From JARROD01 sp037384225 (GTDB lineage: Bacteria > Pseudomonadota > Gammaproteobacteria > Pseudomonadales > Cellvibrionaceae), in contig JARROD010000224.1 of the NCBI GenBank assembly GCA_037384225.1, positions 1-6,393 of the forward strand: a stretch of DNA of 6,393 nucleotides. Reading direction: 5' to 3'. A program made the translations under genes and the position numbers. Positions 1 through 4,260 of this stretch are shown one piece after another. The notes beneath the pieces are model-generated. The model did not search any database and had not been told where the DNA came from. It saw nothing but the letters and a program-made list of their open reading frames with translations. The first letter of the stretch is position 1. The number at the start of each line of letters is the position of its first letter.

Positions 1-99
1 CGGTTGATGCCATTAAATATTGATTTTAGCTTTTTACTGGCTATCCTTCAAAAATAATAGAGCGTTTTGTGCAGAAAACTTCTTGGACTGAGGCACTAT

Positions 100-122
100 C
101 ATTATTTTTATACAAAATAATG
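100..122. promoter_or_regulatory. Perfect inverted repeat upstream of the sigma factor gene (putative operator)
   Basis: Arms CATTATTTT (100-108) and AAAATAATG (114-122) are exact reverse complements, separated by TATAC. The repeat ends 19 bp before the sigma factor ATG. It overlaps a possible -10 (TTTATA, 107-112) that lies 18 bp downstream of a possible -35 (TTGGAC, 83-88). This placement is typical of a repressor operator. FecI-type sigma genes are often Fur-controlled, but these arms do not fit the 19-bp Fur consensus well. The repeat itself is seen directly; its role is inferred. The rest of 1-141 shows no gene. Confidence 0.45.
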
Positions 123-141
123 TCGATGTAGAACTTAATCT

Positions 142-633
142 ATGAATAGACTGGTAGAACAATATCGGGGGCCGTTACTGGTCTTTTTTAACAACCGAGC
201 ACAAACGCCCTGGGATGCGGAAGAGCTCACCCAGGAAGTATTTTATAAGCTATCCAAATGCAAATTTACCGAGACACAACAATATCCGGAATCCTACCTG
301 TTCACTGTGGCCTGGAGCGTTCTGCGCGATAGAGACAGACGAGATCGGGTACGTCACAGAGACAAGCACGATTTTTTTGACGATGTGGATGAGGAATTGT
401 TAAGAGAGGATTCAGACTCTTTGGAACAGGTCATCAGCGGAGAACAATGCTATCGTCGCCTAATTGATGGACTCAATAATTTAAGCCCCAAAGCGCGCTC
501 CATTTTCTTGTTAAACCGCTATGAGGGCCTCACCTATTCGCAAATCGCAGACGAATTCAGCATTAGTGTAAGCGCTGTTGAAAAACATATGATGATAGCG
601 ATCACAAAACTTAAAAAAGCAATTAAGGACTGA
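142..633 (+). CDS. ECF-type RNA polymerase sigma factor, FecI-like
   Basis: A 163-residue sigma-70 family protein with only regions 2 and 4, the usual ECF layout and length. It should direct core RNA polymerase to a small set of promoters. Region 2 spans about residues 5-72 and includes the DAEELTQEVFYKL helix (25-37), then PESYLFTVAWSVLRD (49-63) and a basic RDRRDRVRHR stretch. An acidic linker (77-92, rich in D/E) follows. Region 4 spans about 107-160, with a helix-turn-helix around LTYSQIADEFSISVSAVEKH (130-149). An in-frame TAA just before the ATG (136-138) makes residue 1 the first possible ATG; the ribosome binding site is weak. FecI-type sigma genes are usually followed by a fecR-like anti-sigma or sensor gene; here there is none, and a LuxR-type gene comes next after 177 bp. 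Target promoters and signal are unknown. Confidence 0.92.
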   Translation: MNRLVEQYRGPLLVFFNNRAQTPWDAEELTQEVFYKLSKCKFTETQQYPESYLFTVAWSVLRDRDRRDRVRHRDKHDFFDDVDEELLREDSDSLEQVISGEQCYRRLIDGLNNLSPKARSIFLLNRYEGLTYSQIADEFSISVSAVEKHMMIAITKLKKAIKD

Positions 634-637
634 GACG

Positions 638-670
638 ATGTCTAGTAGAAAAGTGGTAATAAGGATTTAG
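638..670 (+). other. Ten-codon ORF at the usual anti-sigma position
   Basis: ATG at 638, four bases after the sigma factor stop, encodes MSSRKVVIRI and then TAG. AAGGA at 625-629 gives a well-spaced (8 bp) ribosome binding site overlapping the end of the sigma gene. That spacing is what one expects for a translationally coupled partner such as a FecR-like anti-sigma. The next 16 codons of the frame after the stop do not look like FecR. It may be a leader peptide, a remnant of a lost gene, or chance. Confidence 0.2.
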
Positions 671-712
671 TTTTTATTAAAAAAATAACTATTAATCAGC
701 GTGTTAATTTGG

Positions 713-742
713 CCCCGTGATGTCTCCGGTCGCAGGGTTTTT
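713..742 (+). terminator. Candidate intrinsic terminator after the sigma factor gene
   Basis: CCC at 713-715 pairs with GGG at 735-737. After one C-A mismatch, GTGAT (717-721) pairs with GTCGC (729-733) with two G-T wobbles, leaving a 7-base loop. Five T (738-742) follow at once. The mismatch weakens the stem, so this is a moderate candidate. If real, it separates the sigma factor transcript from the LuxR-type gene. The rest of 634-810 is AT-rich with no gene apart from the short ORF at 638. Confidence 0.4.
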
Positions 743-754
743 AAGTCTTTGAAG

Positions 755-772
755 AGTTAAAATTTTTTAACT
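755..772. promoter_or_regulatory. 18-bp inverted repeat upstream of the LuxR-type gene (putative operator)
   Basis: AGTTAAAA (755-762) and TTTTAACT (765-772) are perfect reverse complements around a central TT. It lies 38 bp before the GTG start. It would fall between a TTGAAG (749-754, possible -35) and a poor -10 (TACAGG, 772-777). Its size resembles the 18-20 bp dyads bound by LuxR-type dimers, but its sequence is unlike the classical lux box. Autoregulation is an inference. Confidence 0.4.
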
Positions 773-810
773 ACAGGGGATTTTCTTACTAAATAAATGG
801 AGTATACGCC

Positions 811-1668
811 GTGTCTATTAGCTCAATCACTGAAGAAAAAACATTAATCGATTCACATGATATTTTAAGCAGCAGTGGAATTATCAAAGAGTCTACCGTA
901 GCCGCAGTACAGGAATTTCAATTTTATTCCAAGCTGCACAGTTGCCGAGACCTTGATGAATTCAAAGAAATCGTACGGGCTATATTGCTTCAGTTTGGTT
1001 TCTCTGATTTCTTTTTTGCCGCATTCAAAGACGGCATATCAAGACACATTACAACCTTCCCAAAGGAGATCGGCGATAGGTGCCCAACAGGTTGTCAACC
1101 GGAACAGGATCTGCTCTGGCAGCATGTAACCACTAGTACAAAGCCCATATTTCTATCGTCTATTGATAATTATGTGGCCAGTGCTCCCTTTCAGTCCGAC
1201 ACCTTACTGCGCAATCGGGATCTATACAAACTCATGGCCAACCAAGGTTTCGCTGACTGCTACATTATTCCCCGCCACTCGCCGGTTGGCCCTGACAATG
1301 TTATCTTTGCACTGACAGCCAAAGATCTGAGCAGCGACAGTTTCCACGCAAAAATAGATCAGTTTAAGCCGATTCTCTATTTATTGATTGAAGCTGTCGC
1401 CTACCTCGGCATTACCAAGTTCACCCGTTATTTCCTAGGCGAAAGATTGGATCACAATATTCCGATTACGCAAAAACCGTTGCGTTTATTGAATATTCTC
1501 GCTAAAGACAACATTACGCTGAAAGAGGCGGCAAAAAAGCTCTTTATCTCGCTGGACACTGCCAACAAGCATATTGCTGCAGCAAAGAAGGCGTTGGGGG
1601 CAAACACACAGGCGGCGGCGGTCTATCGCGCCATGATCAATGGTTTAATTGATATCGACAACCCGTGA
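811..1668 (+). CDS. LuxR-type transcriptional regulator with autoinducer-binding-like domain and atypical HTH
   Basis: A 285-residue protein starting at GTG, chosen because GGAG (799-802) lies 8 bp before it. Residues about 34-195 resemble the autoinducer-binding domain of LuxR proteins: FGFSDFFFAAF (62-72), LLWQHVTTSTKPIFL (101-115) and GFADCYIIPRHSPVGPDN (146-163), the last matching the family's 'G-h-x-x-P-h-x-G-P-x-G' stretch. Residues about 217-280 form a GerE/LuxR-like helix-turn-helix, with TLKEAAKKLFISLDTANKHI (236-255) as its core. The usual T-x-R-E start of that domain reads TQKPL (220-224), so the acidic residue normally there is missing. The W/Y/DP residues that hold acyl-homoserine lactones in TraR and LuxR are not clearly present. 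No luxI-type synthase is in the window. It is probably a solo regulator answering some other ligand, which cannot be named from sequence. Confidence 0.8.
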   Translation: MSISSITEEKTLIDSHDILSSSGIIKESTVAAVQEFQFYSKLHSCRDLDEFKEIVRAILLQFGFSDFFFAAFKDGISRHITTFPKEIGDRCPTGCQPEQDLLWQHVTTSTKPIFLSSIDNYVASAPFQSDTLLRNRDLYKLMANQGFADCYIIPRHSPVGPDNVIFALTAKDLSSDSFHAKIDQFKPILYLLIEAVAYLGITKFTRYFLGERLDHNIPITQKPLRLLNILAKDNITLKEAAKKLFISLDTANKHIAAAKKALGANTQAAAVYRAMINGLIDIDNP

Positions 1669-1707
1669 TAAGGGCCTGAGAGGAAACCGACGGCTGAAAA
1701 GAATATC

Positions 1708-1743
1708 AGCAGGTGTGATACAACTGCGCCTGCTCTCTTTTTT
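1708..1743 (+). terminator. Intrinsic terminator of the LuxR-type gene
   Basis: AGCAGGTGT (1708-1716) pairs with GCGCCTGCT (1726-1734), 9 bp with two G-T wobbles and a 9-base loop. A T-rich tract (CTCTTTTTT, 1735-1743) follows. It sits 40 bp after the LuxR-type stop and abuts the stop codon of the convergent histidine-rich gene. The minus-strand side has only a weak T tract, so it mainly serves the plus strand. Confidence 0.75.
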
Positions 1744-2228
1744 CATTCCACGTCACAGGCACCAGAGTCAATTTGCCGTCTCAATTCCGTGCCGTCATCC
1801 TTTTCGGTAACAACAAAGCAGTTTCCGTCTCGATCCTGCAGTAATATGTGTTCTACAACTTCCTCAACGCCGGCTTGAGTTCCACTGGCTGTCGACTCTG
1901 GATCGATTACGGGGCCATCCACTGCCGTATTCCGATAGACAGTTCGTCCAGGATAATAGTAATGGCGCTCCCGGTAACTGTAACGGTCATTGGAGTGGGT
2001 CAGCAGAGACCCTATGAGTATCCCGCCCAGAAGATAAGCCCCATCGTGGTTGTGGTGACGGCGGTGACGCCGGTAGTGATGGCGTCCAAAGTCGTGGCGA
2101 TTTCGATGGCCTCGCCAGTGGTGAGAATGATGCCCGGAATAGTAGCCGTGGTGGTGACGACCACCCGCCTGCACGGGAACTGCAGCCAGCGAGGCAATCA
2201 AAATGCTAAAGATAGTGACCGTTTTCAT
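1743..2228 (-). CDS. Secreted histidine-rich protein of unknown function
   Basis: A 161-residue protein. Residues 1-21 (MKTVTIFSILIASLAAVPVQA) form a clear Sec signal peptide ending in V-Q-A, so the mature protein should be exported. Residues 22-61 are dense in His, Arg, Tyr and Gly, with 15 histidines from 25 to 61. A short hydrophobic glycine-containing stretch (YLLGGILIGSLL, 65-76) and a tyrosine-rich stretch (RERHYYYPG) follow, then a more ordinary acidic C-terminal part (121-161). That part holds the only two cysteines (137 in DGNCF, 158 in GACD), which could form a disulfide. Metal binding is plausible from the histidines but unproven. The frame is open further to a GTG at 2318, but that codon lies inside the promoter candidate at 2317-2325, so the ATG at 2228 was chosen. 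The ribosome binding signal is modest (GGGA and AAGG before ATG). I do not recognise a named family. Confidence 0.72.
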   Translation of the reverse strand: MKTVTIFSILIASLAAVPVQAGGRHHHGYYSGHHSHHWRGHRNRHDFGRHHYRRHRRHHNHDGAYLLGGILIGSLLTHSNDRYSYRERHYYYPGRTVYRNTAVDGPVIDPESTASGTQAGVEEVVEHILLQDRDGNCFVVTEKDDGTELRRQIDSGACDVE

Positions 2229-2270
2229 CGCCTTATTCCCAATCAGTGTTCTTTGAATCGGACTCTGTGC

Positions 2271-2282
2271 GGCGCTAGCGCC
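2271..2282. promoter_or_regulatory. 12-bp perfect palindrome in the leader of the histidine-rich gene
   Basis: GGCGCTAGCGCC is fully self-complementary. It lies about 30 bp downstream of the expected transcription start and 42 bp before the ATG of the histidine-rich gene. It may be an operator that blocks elongation; as RNA it could form only a short hairpin without a proper loop. Role inferred only. Confidence 0.35.
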
Positions 2283-2316
2283 CTGGGTCGAAAAGCTGTG
2301 CGACAAAAGGGCTAAC

Positions 2317-2325
2317 ACTATACCA
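2317..2325 (-). promoter_or_regulatory. Extended -10 promoter of the histidine-rich gene
   Basis: Read on the minus strand this is TGGTATAGT: a TG-N extension followed by TATAGT, five of six matches to the -10 consensus. No good -35 lies 16-18 bp upstream, which is acceptable for extended -10 promoters. The start would be near 2310, giving a leader of about 80 bases. Confidence 0.45.
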
Positions 2326-2381
2326 GCTTACCGATATAAACCTGAACCCAAGCTGAACACAGACTTCACACTGGTTTTTTA

Positions 2382-2398
2382 ATAGGCGAGATAGGCGA
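2382..2398. repeat. Tandem direct repeat ATAGGCGA x2
   Basis: ATAGGCGA occurs at 2382-2389 and again at 2391-2398, with a 9-bp period. It lies upstream of the promoter candidate of the histidine-rich gene and beyond the hairpins that follow secB. It could be an activator half-site pair or chance. Confidence 0.3.
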
Positions 2399-2406
2399 AC
2401 AGTGGC

Positions 2407-2437
2407 CCGAATCGCTGGAGGCTTTCCAGCGGTTCGG
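2407..2437 (-). terminator. Strong 13-bp hairpin downstream of secB
   Basis: CCGAATCGCTGGA (2407-2419) pairs along its full length with TCCAGCGGTTCGG (2425-2437), with one G-T wobble and a 5-base loop. It lies 43 bp beyond the secB stop in the direction of secB transcription. No T tract follows on either strand, so it is not a classical intrinsic terminator. It may stabilise the 3' end of the secB mRNA, assist Rho-dependent termination, or be a copy of a dispersed palindromic element. Confidence 0.4.
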
Positions 2438-2451
2438 AAAGGCTACTGCGG

Positions 2452-2469
2452 ATGACAAAGCTCTGTCAT
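2452..2469 (-). other. Small hairpin just after secB
   Basis: ATGACA (2452-2457) and TGTCAT (2464-2469) are perfect reverse complements with a 6-base loop, 11 bp after the secB stop codon. The stem is AT-rich and has no following T tract. It may act together with the larger hairpin at 2407-2437 to shape the secB mRNA end. Confidence 0.25.
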
Positions 2470-2480
2470 TATTAGCGAAA

Positions 2481-2984
2481 TCAGTTCACCGCGTGATTTT
2501 GCTCATCAGCTTTGGCTTTAGCCTGGGCAATCGCCTGAGCAAACAGTGCATCAAAATTAATCGGCGGCAACATCAAGGCCGGGAAACTGCCTTTAGTGAC
2601 CACATTATCTATCGCTTCCCGGGCATAGGGGAACAGGATCTGGGGGCAGGCGGTGTTTAGCACCTGAGCCAGTTGTTGGCCTTCAATACCTTTGATGAGA
2701 AACAACCCGGCCTGCTGAACTTCAGTCAAAAAGGCAGTTTCTTCACCCAACTTGACAGTGACTGTCAATGTGAGCACCACTTCGTAATTATTATCATCAA
2801 CTTTATTGGTTTTAGTATTAAGTTCTTGATTAACTTTGGGTTTCCACTGCTGTTTAAATGCGCTGGCGCCCATGGGGGCTTCAAATGAGAGGTCTTTCAG
2901 GTAGATCCGCTGCATGGCAAATTGCTGCTCAGGAGTCTGAGTGCCTGCTTGTGCCGTATCTTGCGGGTTATTTTCTTCAGCCAT
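2481..2984 (-). CDS. secB: Protein-export chaperone SecB
   Basis: A cytoplasmic homotetrameric chaperone that keeps preproteins unfolded and hands them to SecA for export through SecYEG. At 167 residues it is slightly longer than the E. coli protein (155), with a longer polar Gln/Thr-rich N-terminus (residues 1-20). Family landmarks in order: FAMQRIYLKDLSFEAP, YEVVLTLTVTVKLGEETAFL, EVQQAGLFLIKGIEG, CPQILFPYAREAID and FPALMLPPINFDALFAQAI, each close to E. coli SecB. The ATG at 2984 has a TAGG-type ribosome binding site about 8 bp upstream. It is the third minus-strand gene after the rhodanese and glutaredoxin genes, the same order as E. coli yibN-grxC-secB. The 176-bp gap before it leaves room for its own promoter. 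The gpsA gene that follows secB in E. coli is absent here. Confidence 0.97.
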   Translation of the reverse strand: MAEENNPQDTAQAGTQTPEQQFAMQRIYLKDLSFEAPMGASAFKQQWKPKVNQELNTKTNKVDDNNYEVVLTLTVTVKLGEETAFLTEVQQAGLFLIKGIEGQQLAQVLNTACPQILFPYAREAIDNVVTKGSFPALMLPPINFDALFAQAIAQAKAKADEQNHAVN

Positions 2985-3015
2985 AATTCTGCCTACTTAC
3001 TATCGTTAGGGTTTT

Positions 3016-3033
3016 ATTATCAATATTAATAAT
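3016..3033. promoter_or_regulatory. AT-rich near-palindrome and likely -10 of secB
   Basis: ATTATCAAT (3016-3024) and ATTAATAAT (3025-3033) are reverse complements at eight of nine positions. On the minus strand the region contains GATAAT, five of six to the -10 consensus, 32-49 bp before the secB ATG; the -35 is poor. It may combine a promoter with an operator, or simply be an AT-rich opening region. Confidence 0.3.
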
Positions 3034-3065
3034 CACTTAAAATCACTACATACAGATTAACGGTA

Positions 3066-3081
3066 ATTGCCTGTGGGCAAT
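3066..3081. other. Small hairpin in the grxC-secB gap
   Basis: ATTGCC (3066-3071) and GGCAAT (3076-3081) pair perfectly around TGTG. No T tract follows on either strand, so it is not a convincing terminator. It lies between grxC and the likely secB promoter and could be an operator or an mRNA processing stem. Confidence 0.25.
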
Positions 3082-3120
3082 AATTCAGACGCCAGTTAAC
3101 ATGCATAGAGCGTTATTTAT

Positions 3121-3140
3121 GGGGACAGAGTCCGGAATTT
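3121..3140. repeat. REP-like short element (GGGGACAGAGTCC)
   Basis: A GG head is followed by a small hairpin, GGAC (3123-3126), AGA loop, GTCC (3130-3133), and then GGAATTT. From memory, closely related GGGGACAGAGTNCG motifs are dispersed in gammaproteobacterial genomes, often near REP-associated transposase genes; I cannot confirm this here. It lies intergenically 20 bp beyond the grxC stop, a usual place for such elements. No transposase is in the window. Confidence 0.3.
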
Positions 3141-3160
3141 CAAGCTTGAGTCGACAACCC

Positions 3161-3454
3161 TCAATCCGGGAGTGTATCGGCCGCAGCCTCACTGCTTTGC
3201 AAAAGAGTATCCAATTCTCCGCTCGCCTCCAGCGCCACTAGCTCGTCACAACCACCCACATGGGTTTTCCCAACCCATATCTGAGGAACGGTATACTGGC
3301 CACTCTTTTGCGTCATCTCCGTACGAAGTTCAGGACGCCCATCCACCGCAATCTCCTTGTATTCCACACCCTTGCCCTCTAGGAGACCCCGCGCCCGGAC
3401 ACAAAATGGACAAAACCGAGTGGCATACATAGTAACTTTTGCAGTAAATGACAT
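3161..3454 (-). CDS. grxC: Glutaredoxin 3 (GrxC family)
   Basis: A 97-residue glutathione-dependent dithiol oxidoreductase of the cytoplasm, which reduces protein disulfides and glutathione mixed disulfides. The active site is CPFC (residues 15-18), with Phe in place of the Tyr of E. coli CPYC. The cis-proline loop TVPQIW (55-60) and the glutathione-binding GGCDEL (67-72) are intact. The extra third cysteine (69) is also in E. coli Grx3. The protein is slightly longer than E. coli Grx3 (83 residues) through an acidic tail, SSEAAADTLPD, and a few N-terminal residues. A good ribosome binding site (AGAGG, 5 bp before the ATG) supports the start. It lies 134 bp after the rhodanese gene and before secB on the same strand, a conserved order. 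Confidence 0.96.
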   Translation of the reverse strand: MSFTAKVTMYATRFCPFCVRARGLLEGKGVEYKEIAVDGRPELRTEMTQKSGQYTVPQIWVGKTHVGGCDELVALEASGELDTLLQSSEAAADTLPD

Positions 3455-3588
3455 TTTTACCTCTTTATTTACCGGTTTCCGAACAGTGTGTAATTCTTAA
3501 TGAATCGGGCTAATTCTAGGACTACCCAAATCGTAACGGGTCCGCCACTGTGCGATTCTAATCGAATTCGCAACGGGCGTTTTTTGCT

Positions 3589-3999
3589 TTATTTTTTGAC
3601 CACAGGCAAGCTCTGGTTAAGCCATTCAGCCATTCCCCCATCCAGGCGTCGCACATCGAACCCTTTTTCCCTTAACGTGCGCCCGGCATTACCGGCATGC
3701 TGGCCCATTTTATCCGCCAATAGGACCAGTTTGTCTTTATGGGGTTCCAGCTCTCCAATCCGTTCAACCAATTTATTGTGTGGAATATTGATAGCGTCAA
3801 CAATATGGCCCGCCTTGTATTCGGCGGTATCGCGCAGGTCGAGCAGAACAGCGCTATTGCTGTTGATCAGGCGGGTAGCTTCGTGAGCAGAGATGGATTT
3901 ACCGCCTTTCATTTTTTCCCGCCAGGCAAATACGTATATCAGCACTAACAGTATGCTGACCAGTAACCACTGCTCACTGATAAAGACTAAAAAATCCAC
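3589..3999 (-). CDS. yibN: Membrane-anchored rhodanese-fold protein, YibN type, without cysteine
   Basis: A 136-residue protein: one N-terminal membrane segment (about residues 10-26, WLLVSILLVLIYVFAW), a basic flank (RWREK-like; REKMKGGK), then a rhodanese domain (about 35-133). The domain shows VLLDLRDTAEYKAGHI (51-66), NIP (71-73) and the end motif LDGGMAEW (119-126). The active-site loop normally starting with the catalytic cysteine reads ADKMGQHAG (95-103), and no cysteine occurs anywhere. Sulfurtransferase activity by the usual persulfide mechanism is therefore not expected. I recall similar cysteine-free loops in Pseudomonas relatives, so this is probably a lineage trait. Start: GTG at 3999, with AAAGGA at 4011-4016 upstream (11 bp gap). 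An ATT just before it would have 8-bp spacing, and the frame stays open to a TTG at 4047 that would add 16 polar residues. Function in this family is not well settled. Confidence 0.85.
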   Translation of the reverse strand: MDFLVFISEQWLLVSILLVLIYVFAWREKMKGGKSISAHEATRLINSNSAVLLDLRDTAEYKAGHIVDAINIPHNKLVERIGELEPHKDKLVLLADKMGQHAGNAGRTLREKGFDVRRLDGGMAEWLNQSLPVVKK

Positions 4000-4083
4000 A
4001 ATCCAGGGTTTCCTTTGTTTGGGGGAAGCCCTGAGCGAACCGTTCAACCCTGGGATTCCGTTGATGTCACAGAAAAGCGACGC

Positions 4084-4092
4084 AGTATATCA
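4084..4092 (-). promoter_or_regulatory. Extended -10 promoter for the rhodanese-grxC side
   Basis: On the minus strand this reads TGATATACT: a TG-N extension and TATACT, five of six to the -10 consensus. The -35 region is poor. Transcription would start near 4077, about 80 bases before the GTG start of the rhodanese gene. It may serve the whole rhodanese-grxC-secB group. Confidence 0.4.
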
Positions 4093-4189
4093 AAATCTTC
4101 CCCCGTGGAGTTCCCGGCCCGAAGCCGGTAGAATCAGAAACTTTATCAATGCAGTGTAACCGTGTACGACCAGCGCACCTGAACGTAGA

Positions 4190-4207
4190 TATCGATAGGT
4201 ATCGATA
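4190..4207. promoter_or_regulatory. Tandem TATCGATA palindromes upstream of gpmI
   Basis: TATCGATA, an 8-bp perfect palindrome, occurs at 4190-4197 and 4200-4207, exactly 10 bp apart, so both face the same side of the helix. They lie 53-70 bp before the gpmI ATG and close to where its promoter should be. This is a plausible binding site for a dimeric regulator. I found no convincing sigma-70 promoter for gpmI nearby. Confidence 0.35.
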
Positions 4208-4260
4208 GAACCGTTAAGCCCCAAAGTGGTGCACTTAAAACGCTAACGTAAGGCGAATTG

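Noticed and set aside
1..1743. Recent horizontal transfer of the regulator pair
   Set aside because: The region looks AT-richer than gpmI, but there is no integrase, tRNA edge, direct repeat boundary or IS to support it.
1848..2315. Plus-strand ORF opposite the histidine-rich gene
   Set aside because: It is antisense to a gene with a clear signal peptide, has low-complexity Val/Thr runs created by the His/Arg codons of the other strand, and resembles no known protein.
2229..2318. N-terminal extension of the histidine-rich protein to a GTG at 2318
   Set aside because: It would bury the signal peptide behind 30 residues, and the codon overlaps the likely -10 hexamer.
3513..3518. TAGAAT (minus strand) as a -10 for grxC
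   Set aside because: Five of six to consensus, but no acceptable -35 at 16-18 bp and no TG extension, so too weak to annotate.
3571..3586. CGC-AACGG-GCG followed by six T on the plus strand, terminator-like
   Set aside because: The stem has only three base pairs and no plus-strand gene lies upstream to be terminated.
3500..3886. Plus-strand ORF opposite the rhodanese gene
   Set aside because: Shadow frame of a recognised gene; Ser/Arg/Pro-rich translation without motifs.
4061..4090. TTGATG ... GTATAT as a plus-strand promoter for gpmI
   Set aside because: Both hexamers match poorly and the leader would be about 165 bases; the same bases make a better minus-strand extended -10.
4114..4128. 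CCGGC-CCGAA-GCCGG hairpin in the divergent gap
   Set aside because: A five-base-pair GC stem is easily due to chance here and has no T tract or coupling to a gene end.
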